A stretch of 64,000 bases of DNA from Methylobacterium organophilum. Its GTDB lineage: Bacteria; Pseudomonadota; Alphaproteobacteria; Rhizobiales; Beijerinckiaceae. Under the pieces are notes generated by a model. It was given only the letters and a program-made list of their open reading frames with translations, was not told the DNA's origin and searched no databases. Each line of letters opens with the position of its first letter. The stretch's first letter is position 1. Location of the stretch: the NCBI RefSeq assembly GCF_022179465.1, contig NZ_BPQV01000001.1, positions 496,001 to 560,000 of the forward strand. Direction: 5' to 3'. The translations under genes and the position numbers were made by a program. This document shows positions 30,790 through 40,750 of the stretch, piece by piece.

Positions 30790-31707
30790 CTACCCGGCCT
30801 TCAGCGCCAGCGTCCGGTCGGGCTCCCGGCCGAAGCCCCGGATCGCCATGCGTGCCCCCTCCACCGTGACGAAGGCATAGGCGGAGGTGGTCGGCGTATC
30901 GACCATGCCGTGCAGATTCACGAAATGGACGCCGCCGGCCTCGCCGTAATTGCCGGCATGGTTGTGCCCGCAGAAATAGGCCAGCACGTGGGGCTGGGCG
31001 GTCAACAGGCTCACGACCCGCTCCGAATCCCACAGATTGTGGGGATTGGCCGGATAGACCGGGTAATGGCCCATCACGATCACCCGCTCGCCGCGTCTGG
31101 CCGCGGCCGCGAGCGTCTCGCCGAGCCAGGCGAATTGCCGGTCGCTCAAGGAGCCGTTCCAGGGCTTGGCGTTCTCCGCCCCCGCCTCGGCGAGCTTGCG
31201 CAGGCGCTCGGCGGCGAGCTCCCGGCGCGGATCGCCCGGGGGCGGGGCGAAGAGCGAGACCTCGTTGCCGTCGAGGACGACGAAGCGGAGGCCGCCGACC
31301 GCGAAGTCGTAGTAGCTGCGTTCGAGCCCGAGCAGGGTCATCGCCGCGTTCAGCTCCTCGGCGGCGACGGAGAAATCGTGGTTGCCGAGGAGGAAGACCT
31401 TGTCGTGGCGCAGGCGGCCATAGACCTGCAGGATCGGATCGAAGCTCGCCCGGTCGCGGTCGATCACGTCGCCGAGGGTCGCCACGAAGCGCAGGTCCTG
31501 CCCGTTGAAGGCGTCGACCGCCTCGCGCAGCTTCCACAGGCTCTCGGAATAGTAGCGGTTCAGGGGCAGGTTGGGCGGCGCGGGGGCGTATTGCGGATCG
31601 GCGACGAGGCCGAAGCGCACCGGCCCCTCCGCCGCCGCGGCCCGGCCGGGATAGGGCGCCGCCAGCATCGCCGCGCCCGCGGACAGGATGGACCTGCGCG
31701 ACACCAT
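30790..31707 (-). CDS. Tat-exported metallophosphoesterase
   Basis: 305-residue calcineurin-like phosphoesterase. The N-terminus MVSRRSILSAGAAMLAAP is a twin-arginine signal, so it should act in the periplasm. Metal-binding motifs appear in order: GLVADPQY, TLGDVIDRD, LGNHDFS, VIVMGHYPV and YFCGHNHAG. The layout resembles the Mn-dependent ADP-ribose/CDP-alcohol diphosphatase group, but the substrate cannot be fixed. The ATG at 31707 is followed within six codons by the RR pair. It diverges from hisB. Confidence 0.82.
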   Translation of the reverse strand: MVSRRSILSAGAAMLAAPYPGRAAAAEGPVRFGLVADPQYAPAPPNLPLNRYYSESLWKLREAVDAFNGQDLRFVATLGDVIDRDRASFDPILQVYGRLRHDKVFLLGNHDFSVAAEELNAAMTLLGLERSYYDFAVGGLRFVVLDGNEVSLFAPPPGDPRRELAAERLRKLAEAGAENAKPWNGSLSDRQFAWLGETLAAAARRGERVIVMGHYPVYPANPHNLWDSERVVSLLTAQPHVLAYFCGHNHAGNYGEAGGVHFVNLHGMVDTPTTSAYAFVTVEGARMAIRGFGREPDRTLALKAG

Positions 31708-31887
31708 TCCGCTCCTCCGGTTTTCCGCGGCGCGCCGCGCCCGGAACGGGCGACACTCGCCGCCCGCCGTGACCGCCCTGTGACGATCCCGGCGCGGACA
31801 CCCTTCCCCCCGCCCGGGAAAGCGCTCTAAAAGGCGGACCCGGCCGAAAAGGCCGCCCGTTGGTCCCGAAGGCTCCGAGTTCATCCG

Positions 31888-32475
31888 ATGCGTGCCGCCA
31901 GCATCAGCCGCAAGACGGCGGAAACCGACGTCGCCGTCTCGATCGCCCTCGACGGCACGGGCAAGGCCAGCATCGACACGGGCGTCGGCTTCCTCGACCA
32001 CATGCTGGAGCTGCTCGCCCGGCACGCCCTGTTCGATCTCGACGTGAAGGTCGAGGGCGACCTGCATGTCGACCAGCACCACACCACGGAGGATGCGGGC
32101 ATCGCCCTGGGCCAGGCCTTCGCCAAGGCGCTCGGGGACAAGCGCGGCATCGCCCGCTACGCCGACCTCCACCTGCCCATGGACGAGACGCTCTCCCGCG
32201 TCGCCATCGACATCTCGGGCCGGCCCTTCCTGGTGTTCCGCACCCAGTTCCGCGTCGAGAAGATCGGCCAGTTCGACACCGAGCTCGTGCGCGAGTGGTT
32301 CCAGGCCTTCGCCATGAATGCCGGCATCACCCTCCACGTGGAGACGCTCTACGGCGAGAACGCCCACCACATCGCCGAGAGCTGCTTCAAGGGCCTCGCC
32401 CGGGCCCTGCGCGCGGCGGTGGCCGTCGACCCCCGCGAGGAAGGCCGCGTGCCCTCGACCAAGGGATCGCTCTGA
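31888..32475 (+). CDS. hisB: Imidazoleglycerol-phosphate dehydratase HisB
   Basis: 195-residue Mn-dependent enzyme of histidine synthesis, monofunctional (no phosphatase domain). Metal-binding His clusters appear in [34 protein letters not shown] and [12 protein letters not shown]. First gene of a tight operon hisB-DUF2628-hisH-hisA-hisF-hisE-coaA. Its TGA overlaps the next ATG. Confidence 0.96.
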   Translation: MRAASISRKTAETDVAVSIALDGTGKASIDTGVGFLDHMLELLARHALFDLDVKVEGDLHVDQHHTTEDAGIALGQAFAKALGDKRGIARYADLHLPMDETLSRVAIDISGRPFLVFRTQFRVEKIGQFDTELVREWFQAFAMNAGITLHVETLYGENAHHIAESCFKGLARALRAAVAVDPREEGRVPSTKGSL

Positions 32476-32966
32476 TGGGCCTCCGGATGCGCACCTACAC
32501 CCTGCACCTGCCCGAGGGGGCCTTGCGCGGCGATGCCCGGGCCCTGGACCGCGCCCACATGGTGCCGGACGGCTTCTCCTGGCCGGCCTTCGCCTTCACG
32601 GCCCTGTGGTTCTTCTTCCACCGGCTCTGGCTCGCCGGCGCCCTCGTCCTCGCCTTCCTGGTGGCCCTGGCGGTCGGCGGGCGCCTGCTCGGCCTCACCC
32701 CCTGGGCGGGTATCCTGGTCAGCCTGCTCGCCGCGATCCTGATCGGGCTCGAGGCCGCGAGCCTGCGCCGCTGGACCTATGCCCGGAACGGCCGCCCGGC
32801 CCGGGACGCGGTGATCGCGGCCTCGTCCGAGGAGGCCGAAGCCAAGGCCGTCGCCCGCTGGCTCGATCCCGCCGGCACCGGCATCCCGGTCACCGTGCGC
32901 CCCGCCGCCCGGCGGCGCGACGAGGAGGTGATCGGCCTGTTTCCCGCCAGCGAGGGTTCGCGGTGA
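32475..32966 (+). CDS. DUF2628 membrane protein within the his operon
   Basis: 163 residues. Two or three hydrophobic helices follow the family block [20 protein letters not shown]; the C-terminal half ([16 protein letters not shown]) is soluble and likely cytoplasmic. Function unknown. It is wedged between hisB and hisH with overlaps on both sides (TGATG and GTGA), so it is cotranslated with histidine enzymes although membrane-bound. Confidence 0.85.
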   Translation: MGLRMRTYTLHLPEGALRGDARALDRAHMVPDGFSWPAFAFTALWFFFHRLWLAGALVLAFLVALAVGGRLLGLTPWAGILVSLLAAILIGLEAASLRRWTYARNGRPARDAVIAASSEEAEAKAVARWLDPAGTGIPVTVRPAARRRDEEVIGLFPASEGSR

Positions 32967-33625
32967 GCACGCAGACCGTCGCGATCATCGATTACGGCTC
33001 GGGCAACCTGCATTCGGCCACCAAGGCCTTCGAGCGGGCGGCCCGGGAGGCGGGGCTCGACGGCACCCGCATCCGCGTCACCGACGAGCCCGAGGTCGTG
33101 GCCGCGGCCGACCGCATCGTCCTGCCCGGCGTCGGCGCCTATGCCGATTGCCGGCGCGGCCTCGACGCGGTCTCCGGCATGGTCGAGGCGATGACGGAGG
33201 CCGTGCAGCGCCGCGGCCGCCCCTTCCTCGGCATCTGCGTCGGCATGCAGCTGATGGCGAGCCGCGGCCTCGAATACGAGACCACGGAGGGCCTCGGCTG
33301 GATCCCCGGCGACGTGGCCCCGATCACCCCCGCCGACCCCGCCCTCAAGATCCCGCATATGGGCTGGAACACCCTGCGCCTCGACCGGGAGCAGGCCCTG
33401 TTCGAGGGGATCCCGACCGGCGAGGACGGCCTGCATGCCTATTTCGTGCACAGCTTCGCCCTCGTGCCGCAGAACCCGCAGGACGTGGTGGCCCATGCCG
33501 ATTACGGCGGCCCCGTCACGGCGGCGGTGGCCCGCGACAACCTGGCGGGCATGCAGTTCCACCCGGAGAAGAGCCAGCGCCTCGGCCTTGCGCTCATCGC
33601 CAACTTTTTGCGCTGGCGGCCCTGA
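32963..33625 (+). CDS. hisH: Imidazole glycerol phosphate synthase, glutaminase subunit HisH
   Basis: 220-residue class I glutamine amidotransferase that supplies ammonia to HisF. Opening [13 protein letters not shown], nucleophile Cys92 in [10 protein letters not shown], and the His-Glu pair in [15 protein letters not shown] start at 32963 overlapping the DUF2628 stop. Confidence 0.96.
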   Translation: MSTQTVAIIDYGSGNLHSATKAFERAAREAGLDGTRIRVTDEPEVVAAADRIVLPGVGAYADCRRGLDAVSGMVEAMTEAVQRRGRPFLGICVGMQLMASRGLEYETTEGLGWIPGDVAPITPADPALKIPHMGWNTLRLDREQALFEGIPTGEDGLHAYFVHSFALVPQNPQDVVAHADYGGPVTAAVARDNLAGMQFHPEKSQRLGLALIANFLRWRP

Positions 33626-33682
33626 GGCGAGGGAGCCGACACTGGCTCCGATTCGGTCCGCAACCTGAAGGTATCTCGACCC

Positions 33683-34429
33683 GTGATCCTGTTTCCGGCG
33701 ATCGACCTCAAGGAGGGGCGCTGCGTCCGCCTCGTCCAGGGCGACATGGCCCAGGCCAAGGTGTTCAACGACGATCCGGCCGCGCAAGGCGAGGCGTTCG
33801 AGCGGCAGGGGTTTTCCTGGCTGCACGTGGTGGATCTCGACGGCGCCTTCGCCGGCGCCCCGCGCAACGCCGCCGCGGTAGACGCGATCCTCGCCCGGGT
33901 GCGCCTGCCGGTGCAGCTCGGCGGCGGCATCCGCGAGATGCGCACGCTGGAAGCCTGGCTGGAGAAGGGCGTGAGCCGCGTCATCATCGGCACCGCCGCC
34001 GTGCGCGACCCCGCCTTCGTGCACGAGGCGGCCCGGCGCCATCCCGGCCGCATCGCGGTCGGCATCGACGCCAAGGACGGGCTCGTAGCGGTGGAGGGCT
34101 GGGCCCAGACCTCCAGCATGACGGCGGAGGATCTCGGCCGCCGCTTCGAGGATGCGGGCGTGGCCGCCATCATCTACACCGACATCGCCCGGGACGGCAT
34201 CCTGAAGGGGCTCAACATCGAGATGACCCTGGCCCTCGCCGAGGCGGTCTCGATCCCCGTGATCGCCTCGGGGGGCCTCGCCTCGATCGACGACGTGCAC
34301 CGGCTGCTCGAACCCGATTGCGCCAAGCTCGCCGGCGCCATCACGGGCCGCGCCCTCTATGACGGGCGCATCGACCCGAAGGAGGCCCTCGATGCCATCG
34401 CTCAGGCGGCCAAGCGCCTCGCTTCGTGA
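33683..34429 (+). CDS. hisA: Phosphoribosylformimino-5-aminoimidazole carboxamide ribotide isomerase HisA
   Basis: 248-residue TIM barrel. The catalytic Asp8 is in [15 protein letters not shown], phosphate loops in LGGGIRE and [10 protein letters not shown], and the second catalytic Asp in [15 protein letters not shown] start at 33683, 57 bp after hisH, the widest gap in the first half of the operon. Confidence 0.96.
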   Translation: MILFPAIDLKEGRCVRLVQGDMAQAKVFNDDPAAQGEAFERQGFSWLHVVDLDGAFAGAPRNAAAVDAILARVRLPVQLGGGIREMRTLEAWLEKGVSRVIIGTAAVRDPAFVHEAARRHPGRIAVGIDAKDGLVAVEGWAQTSSMTAEDLGRRFEDAGVAAIIYTDIARDGILKGLNIEMTLALAEAVSIPVIASGGLASIDDVHRLLEPDCAKLAGAITGRALYDGRIDPKEALDAIAQAAKRLAS

Positions 34430-34453
34430 TCGCCGACGCCCGAGGGACCTCCG

Positions 34454-35230
34454 TTGCTCAAGACCCGCATCATCCCCTGCCTCGACGTCAAGGACGGCCG
34501 CGTGGTCAAGGGCGTGCAGTTCCTGGAACTGCGCGACGCCGGCGATCCGGTGGAATCGGCCAAGGCCTATGACGCGGCCGGGGCCGACGAGCTCTGCTTC
34601 CTCGACATCACCGCGAGCCACGAGGACCGCGGCACCCTGCTCGACGTGGTGAGCCGCACGGCGGAGGCCTGCTTCATGCCGCTCACGGTCGGGGGCGGGG
34701 TGCGCACCGTCGCCGACGTGCGCACGCTCCTGCTCGCGGGCGCCGACAAGGTCGGCATCAACACCGCCGCGGTGAACAACCCGGACGTGGTCGCGGCGGC
34801 GGCGGAAAAGTTCGGCGACCAGTGCATCGTCGTCGCCATCGACGCCAAGCGCGTCTCGGGGCCGGGCGAGACGCCGCGCTGGGAGATCTTCACCCATGGC
34901 GGCCGCAAGCCGACGGGGATCGACGCGGTCGCCTTCGCCCGGATGATCACCGAGCGCGGGGCGGGCGAACTGCTCGTGACCTCCATGGACAAGGACGGCA
35001 CGCGCTCGGGCTACGACATCGCGCTCACCCGGGCGATCGCCGACGCGGTGCGGGTGCCGGTGATCGCCTCCGGCGGCGTCGGCGGCCTCGACGACCTCGT
35101 GGCCGGGGTGCGCGACGGGGGGGCCAGCGCCGTGCTCGCCGCCTCGATCTTCCATTTCGGGCAGCACAGCATCGGCGAGGCCAAGGCCCACATGGCCGCG
35201 GCCGGGCTGGCCATGCGGCTCGACCCGTAA
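34454..35230 (+). CDS. hisF: Imidazole glycerol phosphate synthase, cyclase subunit HisF
   Basis: 258-residue TIM barrel that forms IGP and AICAR with ammonia from HisH. Catalytic Asp11 in [15 protein letters not shown] and the second in [11 protein letters not shown]; phosphate loop [10 protein letters not shown]. The start is a TTG at 34454 preceded by GAGGGACC; the reading from there matches the family exactly ([11 protein letters not shown]), and no ATG fits. Confidence 0.96.
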   Translation: MLKTRIIPCLDVKDGRVVKGVQFLELRDAGDPVESAKAYDAAGADELCFLDITASHEDRGTLLDVVSRTAEACFMPLTVGGGVRTVADVRTLLLAGADKVGINTAAVNNPDVVAAAAEKFGDQCIVVAIDAKRVSGPGETPRWEIFTHGGRKPTGIDAVAFARMITERGAGELLVTSMDKDGTRSGYDIALTRAIADAVRVPVIASGGVGGLDDLVAGVRDGGASAVLAASIFHFGQHSIGEAKAHMAAAGLAMRLDP

Positions 35231-35367
35231 CCCACGGACCGCAACGCTCAGGCCCGAGGCGATAGGATGGACCGTCGTCGTCAATTCGGCCCCTTGACCC
35301 GGGCCACGGGCCTCATCAGGGTCCTGAGCCGGCAGCACGCCTCCGCGTGCCCATCTGCGCGGATGGC

Positions 35368-35691
35368 ATGACTCGCTACACCCTGAACGACCTCGCCGCC
35401 CTGATCGATCGCCGGGCCCAGTCACCGGCGGACGAATCCTATACGGCCAAGCTCCTCGCCGCCGCCCCGGTTAAGCCCGCCAAGAAGCTCGGCGAGGAGG
35501 CGGTGGAGGCTGCCATCGCCGCGGTGCAGGGCGACCGCAAGAACCTCGTTCTGGAGGCGGCGGACGTGCTCTACCACCTCCTCGTGGTGCTCAAGGCGGG
35601 CGGCGTCACCCTCGATGAGGTGATGGCGGAGCTGGAGCGGCGCACGGCCCAGAGCGGTCTCGCCGAGAAAGCCGCGCGGAGGGGCACATGA
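35368..35691 (+). CDS. hisE: Phosphoribosyl-ATP pyrophosphatase HisE
   Basis: 107-residue all-helical MazG-fold pyrophosphatase, second step of histidine synthesis. [19 protein letters not shown] and [13 protein letters not shown] are the metal-binding helices. The ATG at 35368 ([17 protein letters not shown]) fits the family; a GTG at 35347 would add seven residues. Overlaps coaA by 4 bases. Confidence 0.95.
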   Translation: MTRYTLNDLAALIDRRAQSPADESYTAKLLAAAPVKPAKKLGEEAVEAAIAAVQGDRKNLVLEAADVLYHLLVVLKAGGVTLDEVMAELERRTAQSGLAEKAARRGT

Positions 35692-36701
35692 TCGGGGCCC
35701 CGATCCCGGAGACGGGCGTCGCGCCGGGCGATGCCCAGAATCCGGTGACGGGGGAAGGCCCGAGCGGCCTCTCGCCCTACCGCATCTTCGCCCGGGAGGA
35801 ATGGGCGCAGCTGCGCGCCGACACGCCCCTGACCCTCACCGTCGACGACATCACCCGGCTGCAATCGATCAACGACCCGATCTCCATCGAGGAGGTCGTG
35901 GCGATCTACCTGCCGCTCTCGCGCCTGCTCTCCCTCTACGTCGCGGCGACGCAGGGCCTGTTCAAGGCGACCCAGCGCTTCCTCCTGGCCGAGCGCGAGG
36001 CCAAGGTCCCCTACATCATCGGTCTGGCCGGCTCGGTCGCGGTGGGCAAATCGACCACCGCCCGCGTGCTCAAGGCCCTGCTCGCCCGCTGGCCGAACAC
36101 GCCGAAGGTCGACCTCATCACCACCGACGGTTTCCTCTACCCCAATGCCGAGCTCCAGCGCATGGGCGCGATGGAGCGCAAGGGCTTCCCCGAGAGCTAC
36201 GACAGCACGGCGCTCCTGCGCTTCCTCTCCGATATCAAGGCCGGCCATCGCCGGGTCTCGGCGCCGGTCTATTCCCACCTCGTCTACGACGTGGTGCCGG
36301 GCGAGGAGCAGGTGATCGAATCGCCCGACATCCTGATCGTCGAGGGGCTGAACGTGCTGCAGCCCGCCCGCCTGCCCCGGGACGGCACGGCGATCCCCTT
36401 CGTCTCCGACTTCTTCGATTTCTCGATCTATCTCGATGGGCACGAGGACGACCTGCACCGCTGGTACGTCACGCGCTTCCTGAAGCTGCGCCAGACCGCC
36501 TTCCGCGACCCGCTCTCCTATTTCCGCAAATACGCGGAGATCGGCGAGGAGGAGGCCCTGGACACCGCCGACCACCTCTGGACCACGATCAACCTGCCCA
36601 ACCTGCGCGACAACATCCTGCCGACCCGCCAGCGGGCCAGCCTGATCCTCGCCAAGGGCGCGAGCCACCGCATCGAGAGCGTGGCCCTGCGGCGGTTGTA
36701 A
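35688..36701 (+). CDS. coaA: Type I pantothenate kinase CoaA
   Basis: 337-residue kinase for the first step of coenzyme A synthesis. Walker [18 protein letters not shown] (from about residue 112), [21 protein letters not shown], and [13 protein letters not shown] are the CoaA blocks. ATG overlaps the hisE stop (ATGA), making it the last gene of the his operon, an arrangement common in alphaproteobacteria. Confidence 0.95.
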   Translation: MIGAPIPETGVAPGDAQNPVTGEGPSGLSPYRIFAREEWAQLRADTPLTLTVDDITRLQSINDPISIEEVVAIYLPLSRLLSLYVAATQGLFKATQRFLLAEREAKVPYIIGLAGSVAVGKSTTARVLKALLARWPNTPKVDLITTDGFLYPNAELQRMGAMERKGFPESYDSTALLRFLSDIKAGHRRVSAPVYSHLVYDVVPGEEQVIESPDILIVEGLNVLQPARLPRDGTAIPFVSDFFDFSIYLDGHEDDLHRWYVTRFLKLRQTAFRDPLSYFRKYAEIGEEEALDTADHLWTTINLPNLRDNILPTRQRASLILAKGASHRIESVALRRL

Positions 36702-36744
36702 GGAGGGGCCGCCAGGCCATCGTCATCGCGACCGTCGCATCGCC

Positions 36745-37314
36745 CTACGGGGTTTCCATCGGCACGGCCTTCTCGCTGGATCGGCGAATGGATGTCAGGG
36801 TTCGTCGCCGGATCAGGCCGCTGACCGGACGGATGAGATACCAGTAGGGCGTGAAACGAGCCCGGGCACCGGCATCGACACAGACGACCCGTGTCTCGGT
36901 CGAGAGCCGGCAGAGGCCTTGCCCTTTCGGCTCCACGGCGAAATTGAGCACGAGCTTGGCAATCCCCGGCTGATCGAGCGCCCGGAACGCGCTTCCACTT
37001 GCGATGGGCGTGAGGTCGAAATCGGACCGCCAGAAACGCCCGGCCAGTCCGTAGACGATCTCCTCGTCGTTGCTGTCCAGCAGGGTAAAGGTGTCGAGCC
37101 CGAAGGCGCGTCGATCCGCCAGGGGCCGCGGCGAGACACGCCGACCGATCCGCAGGGGCAATTCTCGCAGGCTCATCATGGCTTTGAAGAACGGATCGGT
37201 CTCAGTGCGATAGGAGCGCGCGGCCAGAAGGATGGTCCGGGGAGGGGCTTCGATCTCGAGACTGTGCCGTTCGCGAAATTGCGGATGGGGCAGGTAGGTG
37301 TCGATCAGCGCCAT
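36745..37314 (-). CDS. Conserved hypothetical protein, 189 residues
   Basis: Not firmly recognised. No signal peptide or membrane helix. The C-terminal block RFTPYWYLIRPVSGLIRRR with a basic tail, and TETRVVCVDAGARARF before it, recur in a family of bacterial lipid-binding-like (SRPBCC/DUF2867-like) proteins; I am not certain of the family. It is convergent with coaA and divergent from the transglycosylase gene. Confidence 0.65.
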   Translation of the reverse strand: MALIDTYLPHPQFRERHSLEIEAPPRTILLAARSYRTETDPFFKAMMSLRELPLRIGRRVSPRPLADRRAFGLDTFTLLDSNDEEIVYGLAGRFWRSDFDLTPIASGSAFRALDQPGIAKLVLNFAVEPKGQGLCRLSTETRVVCVDAGARARFTPYWYLIRPVSGLIRRRTLTSIRRSSEKAVPMETP

Positions 37315-37622
37315 CACGACTCTCGATGGGAGGGGAGCGGGATCCTTACGGGGGCATCCCCTCCTGCAGCCAGTGTTTCATGCCCCTGCGCAGATTGCTG
37401 TGTCAGGCGCGCGCCCTCCGACCGAAACCATCTTCTGCCGCCGCGGGCACGCCGGCCGCGCCATAGCAGACGTTTCTCTCGAACGGCTCGGCTTGCCCGC
37501 AAATCGCCGCGGCCTGCCCTGGGGATGCCACAAGCGCAGCCGTGTTTGCGCCACATCTGTCAACGAGCTTTCGCCCTGTGAAGACCGGGGGCAACGGTCA
37601 CAACAGGGTGAGTCGGGAGACG
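37315..37622. other. Divergent intergenic region before the transglycosylase gene
   Basis: 308 bp with no supported gene. The stretch 37560-37622 is somewhat less GC-rich and probably contains the promoter of the transglycosylase gene. No clear operator was seen. Confidence 0.45.
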
Positions 37623-38780
37623 ATGCAGGGCCGCGCGATCGGATCGACGCAGACCGCCTCCGCCATGAGCGGACGCACCAGGCCGCAGGCGCGGCGCGAC
37701 GTGATCGCGCTGGGTAGCGGCATCGGCAGGCTCCACGGCAACCGCGCCGCGCTCCTGCGCTCGATCCTGTCGATGACGCTCCTGGCCGGCGGCCTGAGCG
37801 CGGTCCTTCTCAATGCGGGCACCGATCTCGGCCGGGCCGAGGCCTCGACGACCCATCTGGCCGAGATCTCGATGCCCAGGCCCCGCCTCCAGGCGCTCGC
37901 GCCGGAGGCGCCCAAGCCCGTGGTCCTGAAGGCCTCGGCGAGCTTCGCCGCCGTGCACGACCTCGACACCGAGCTCGGCGCGGGCACCGTCGACCGGGTC
38001 TCCTACGACTTCCTCCTGTCGCAGACCTCCACCGGCGATCCGAACGACATCCTCGAATTCGGGCCGATGAAGATCCGCCGCCACCTCGTCCAGAAGATCG
38101 TTCGGGCGGCGCAGGCGGTGCAGACCGATCCGGTGCTGCTGATGGCGGTGGCCGACAAGGAATCGAGCTTCATCACCGCGGTCCAGGCCAAGACCTCCTC
38201 GGCCACGGGCCTCTACCAGTTCATCGAGCGGACCTGGCTGAGCGTGGTGCGGGATTTCGGCGCCCAGCACGGGCTCGCCGCCGAGGCCGCCCTCGTCACC
38301 AGCGACGCCAACGACAAGCCGGTGATCGCGGATCCGGCGGAGCGCGCCCGGGTGCTGGAGCTGCGCCGCGATCCCTATCTCTCCGCCGTGATGGCCGGCG
38401 AGATGCTCAAGCGCGACGCCGCCCGCATCGCGCTCACCATCGGCCGCGAGCTGACGCTCGGCGAGATCTACCTCGCCCACTTCCTCGGCCCGGACGATGC
38501 CGAGCAGTTCCTCGCCACCGTGGTCGACAAGCCGAAATCCGCCGCCGCGGCCCTGCTGCCGGGGCCGGCCAAGGCCAACCGCTCGATCTTCTTCGGGGCC
38601 GCCGTCGGCCGCGGCCGCCACCGCAAGCCGGTCAGCCTCTCCGTCGCCCAGGTCCACGAGAAATTCGAGGCGATGATGAGCGCCCGCGGCGACCGCTACC
38701 GCGACGTCACCACGGTGGCCGGCATCACCCCGAAGGACGTGCTCGCCTATGCCGATGCCGCCGCCGTGCGGGCGGAGTGA
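37623..38780 (+). CDS. SLT-type lytic transglycosylase domain protein
   Basis: 385 residues. A membrane helix (ILSMTLLAGGLSAVLLNAG, about residues 50-70) anchors or exports it. The lysozyme-like domain spans about residues 165-300 with the catalytic Glu in MAVADKESSF and the block SATGLYQFIERTW, then IYLAHFLGPDDAEQFL. It likely cleaves peptidoglycan glycan strands in the periplasm. Start at the ATG 37623 with GGGAG upstream; a longer GTG start at 37608 is possible. Confidence 0.82.
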   Translation: MQGRAIGSTQTASAMSGRTRPQARRDVIALGSGIGRLHGNRAALLRSILSMTLLAGGLSAVLLNAGTDLGRAEASTTHLAEISMPRPRLQALAPEAPKPVVLKASASFAAVHDLDTELGAGTVDRVSYDFLLSQTSTGDPNDILEFGPMKIRRHLVQKIVRAAQAVQTDPVLLMAVADKESSFITAVQAKTSSATGLYQFIERTWLSVVRDFGAQHGLAAEAALVTSDANDKPVIADPAERARVLELRRDPYLSAVMAGEMLKRDAARIALTIGRELTLGEIYLAHFLGPDDAEQFLATVVDKPKSAAAALLPGPAKANRSIFFGAAVGRGRHRKPVSLSVAQVHEKFEAMMSARGDRYRDVTTVAGITPKDVLAYADAAAVRAE

Positions 38781-38913
38781 GCCGGGCCTCGAACGCCCGA
38801 CTTGGCCGGTGAACAAGCCGTGAAACGGCCGCCGTCCCGCAACTGACGGCGCCCTGCCGACTTTTTAAGAGGCATCCCGCGTCCTGCGGAGCCTCGCATG
38901 TCGGAGGAACCCG

Positions 38914-39495
38914 GTGCTGAAAGCCAACGGCACGCCACCCGATCACCCCGTCCAGGCCGCCGGCGGCGACCCGCTGCTGCCGGGCCTGCGCCTCGACCAG
39001 ATCGGCCAGGCGCTGGCCTCCTTCTACGACGATCTCGTCGCCGAGGGCGTGCCCGAGCACCTCGCGGTGCTGGTGCGTCAGGTCAAGCAGGCGGGCGCGC
39101 GGGTGCCGGGGCAGGAGACGCGGCTCGCCATCGTCGTGGAGGATGAGCCGGAGGTCCGTGCGCTGGCCGAGGGCCTGCTGGCGGAGACCGAGCTCGGGGT
39201 GATCGGCTGCGACACCGCCGAGAAGGCCCTGGCCGTGCTGCAGGAGCGCGGCGCCCATGTCGCCCTCGTCTTCGCCGATATCCGCCTCGCCGGCGCCATG
39301 GACGGGATCCAGCTCGCCCGGGCGGTGGCGACCCTGTGGCCGCAGGCGCGTCTGGTGGTCACCTCGGGCGCGGCCCCCGAGCGCCGCGACGAGATCCCGG
39401 ACCAGGCCGTGTTCATCCCGAAGCCCTGGCGGGCGGCCGACCTCCTCGGCGAGGCCCAGCGCGCCGCCCGGAAGCCCGCGCCCCTCATCGCCTGA
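38914..39495 (+). CDS. Receiver-domain protein with NepR-like N-terminal segment
   Basis: 193 residues. Residues 70-185 are a response-regulator receiver: acidic pair at 76-77 (VVEDEP), phospho-acceptor Asp122 (VFADIRLAG), Thr150, Lys170 (FIPKPW). Residues 28-57, LDQIGQALASFYDDLVAEGV followed by PEHLAVLVRQV, resemble the NepR anti-sigma core (IG..LR..YD..V...VP..F..LL). NepR and the receiver PhyR are normally separate proteins in the alphaproteobacterial general stress response; here they appear fused. GTG start at 38914 with GGAGG eight bases upstream. No output domain. Confidence 0.75.
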   Translation: MLKANGTPPDHPVQAAGGDPLLPGLRLDQIGQALASFYDDLVAEGVPEHLAVLVRQVKQAGARVPGQETRLAIVVEDEPEVRALAEGLLAETELGVIGCDTAEKALAVLQERGAHVALVFADIRLAGAMDGIQLARAVATLWPQARLVVTSGAAPERRDEIPDQAVFIPKPWRAADLLGEAQRAARKPAPLIA

Positions 39496-39671
39496 CGCGG
39501 ACGATCGTATTCCCGCCGCGATCAGACTCGCTGCGAGCGTTCGCGGCGGGCATCGTCACGGCTCCGTGCGGCCTCACACGACGACGCGGTGACGAAACAG
39601 GCGATAGGCGTGGAACCGCGTGCCGACGGTCACGCTTGTATAGCAAAGATTATTGCACAGGTAGGCAGACC

Positions 39672-40334
39672 ATGAAGTCCCTGGCCTCTGTTCTCGCCGG
39701 CGCGATCGGCGCGTGTCTTCTTGCGACCACTGCGGCTCAGGCCGTCCCCTACGACCCCTTCGCCGGCAACGACGCCGACGATTACTACGCAGAGGATGGC
39801 GGCCAGGGCGGCTGGCCCGTCCAGGGCCCCTATGGCGGCCAGTCCGGCTATTACGGGCAGGGCCAGCAGGCCTCGCCCCAGGCCCAGGTCGCGCCGATCC
39901 CGCGGGAGGTCGTCGCCTTCGACGGCAACTACGCCCCGGGCACCATCGTGGTCTCCACCGCCGAGCGGCGCCTGTATTTCGTGATGCCGGGCGGTCGGGC
40001 GATGCGCTACGGCGTCGGCGTCGGCCGGCCGGGCTTCACCTGGTCGGGGGTGAACAAGATCACCGCCAAGAAGGAATGGCCGTCCTGGACGCCGCCCAAG
40101 GCCATGCTCGCCCGCCGCCCCGACCTGCCGCGCTACATGGCCGGGGGCATCGAGAACCCGCTCGGCGCCCGCGCCATGTATATCGGCAATTCCGAATACC
40201 GGATCCACGGCTCCAACGAGCCGGACACGATCGGCCAGGCCGTCTCCTCGGGCTGCATCCGCATGACCAACGACGACGTGACCGATCTCTACGAGCGCGT
40301 GAGGATCGGCGCCAAGGTCGTCGTGCTGAACTGA
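39672..40334 (+). CDS. L,D-transpeptidase (YkuD family), periplasmic
   Basis: 220 residues. Signal peptide to about residue 24, a Gly/Tyr/Gln-rich low-complexity linker (residues 25-75), then the YkuD domain with His179 in YRIHGSNEP and the nucleophile Cys195 in SSGCIRMTNDDV. It would form 3-3 peptidoglycan cross-links or attach proteins to the wall. Alphaproteobacteria usually carry many paralogues. Convergent with the small secreted protein gene. Confidence 0.9.
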   Translation: MKSLASVLAGAIGACLLATTAAQAVPYDPFAGNDADDYYAEDGGQGGWPVQGPYGGQSGYYGQGQQASPQAQVAPIPREVVAFDGNYAPGTIVVSTAERRLYFVMPGGRAMRYGVGVGRPGFTWSGVNKITAKKEWPSWTPPKAMLARRPDLPRYMAGGIENPLGARAMYIGNSEYRIHGSNEPDTIGQAVSSGCIRMTNDDVTDLYERVRIGAKVVVLN

Positions 40335-40349
40335 GGCCCTGAGATTCCT

Positions 40350-40391
40350 TTAGAAAAAGAGCCGCGCCGGGCGTATTGCCCGGCGCGGCTC
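40350..40391 (-). terminator. Rho-independent terminator of the 40406-40750 gene
   Basis: On the minus strand a perfect 14-bp stem (GAGCCGCGCCGGGC and complement, 5-base loop) runs directly into TTTTTCTA. It serves the minus-strand gene, and the stem alone may also stop the convergent L,D-transpeptidase transcript. Confidence 0.85.
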
Positions 40392-40405
40392 TGTCACGGG
40401 CCGGC

Positions 40406-40750
40406 TCAGGGCACCACGCGCCCGACCGCGGTCTGCGGGCCGCTCAGCGGCGCGACCGGCGTCTCGCAATAGCAGCGGGCACCGAGGGGGCGCGGGCCGG
40501 GGAGGGGGCAGGAGAAGGGCTGCAGCCCGGTCAGGCCGTTCTGCACCGCGTCGCAATTGAGCCCGGTCGCGCGGTAGCGCGGCGGGGGCGCGTAGCGGCG
40601 GGGCGGCGGCGCGTCGTAGGGATCGCGATACTCGCGGTAATAGCCGCGCGGGGGCGGCGGGTCGTCGTAGTACTGGGCTTGCGCGGCCTGGGAAGCGAAG
40701 ACGGCGGACAGGGCCGCGATCGCCAGGCCGAAGCGAGAGGCTGATCGCAT
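40406..40750 (-). CDS. Small secreted Pro/Tyr-rich hypothetical protein
   Basis: 114 residues with a signal peptide (MRSASRFGLAIAALSAVFAS, cleavage after AQA). The next 35 residues are dominated by Pro, Tyr and Arg (DDPPPPRGYY, RRYAPPPRY), followed by a Cys-containing tail with four cysteines. Family not known; similar envelope proteins are frequent in Methylobacterium. The start has AAGGAGATGGATCC upstream. Confidence 0.65.
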   Translation of the reverse strand: MRSASRFGLAIAALSAVFASQAAQAQYYDDPPPPRGYYREYRDPYDAPPPRRYAPPPRYRATGLNCDAVQNGLTGLQPFSCPLPGPRPLGARCYCETPVAPLSGPQTAVGRVVP

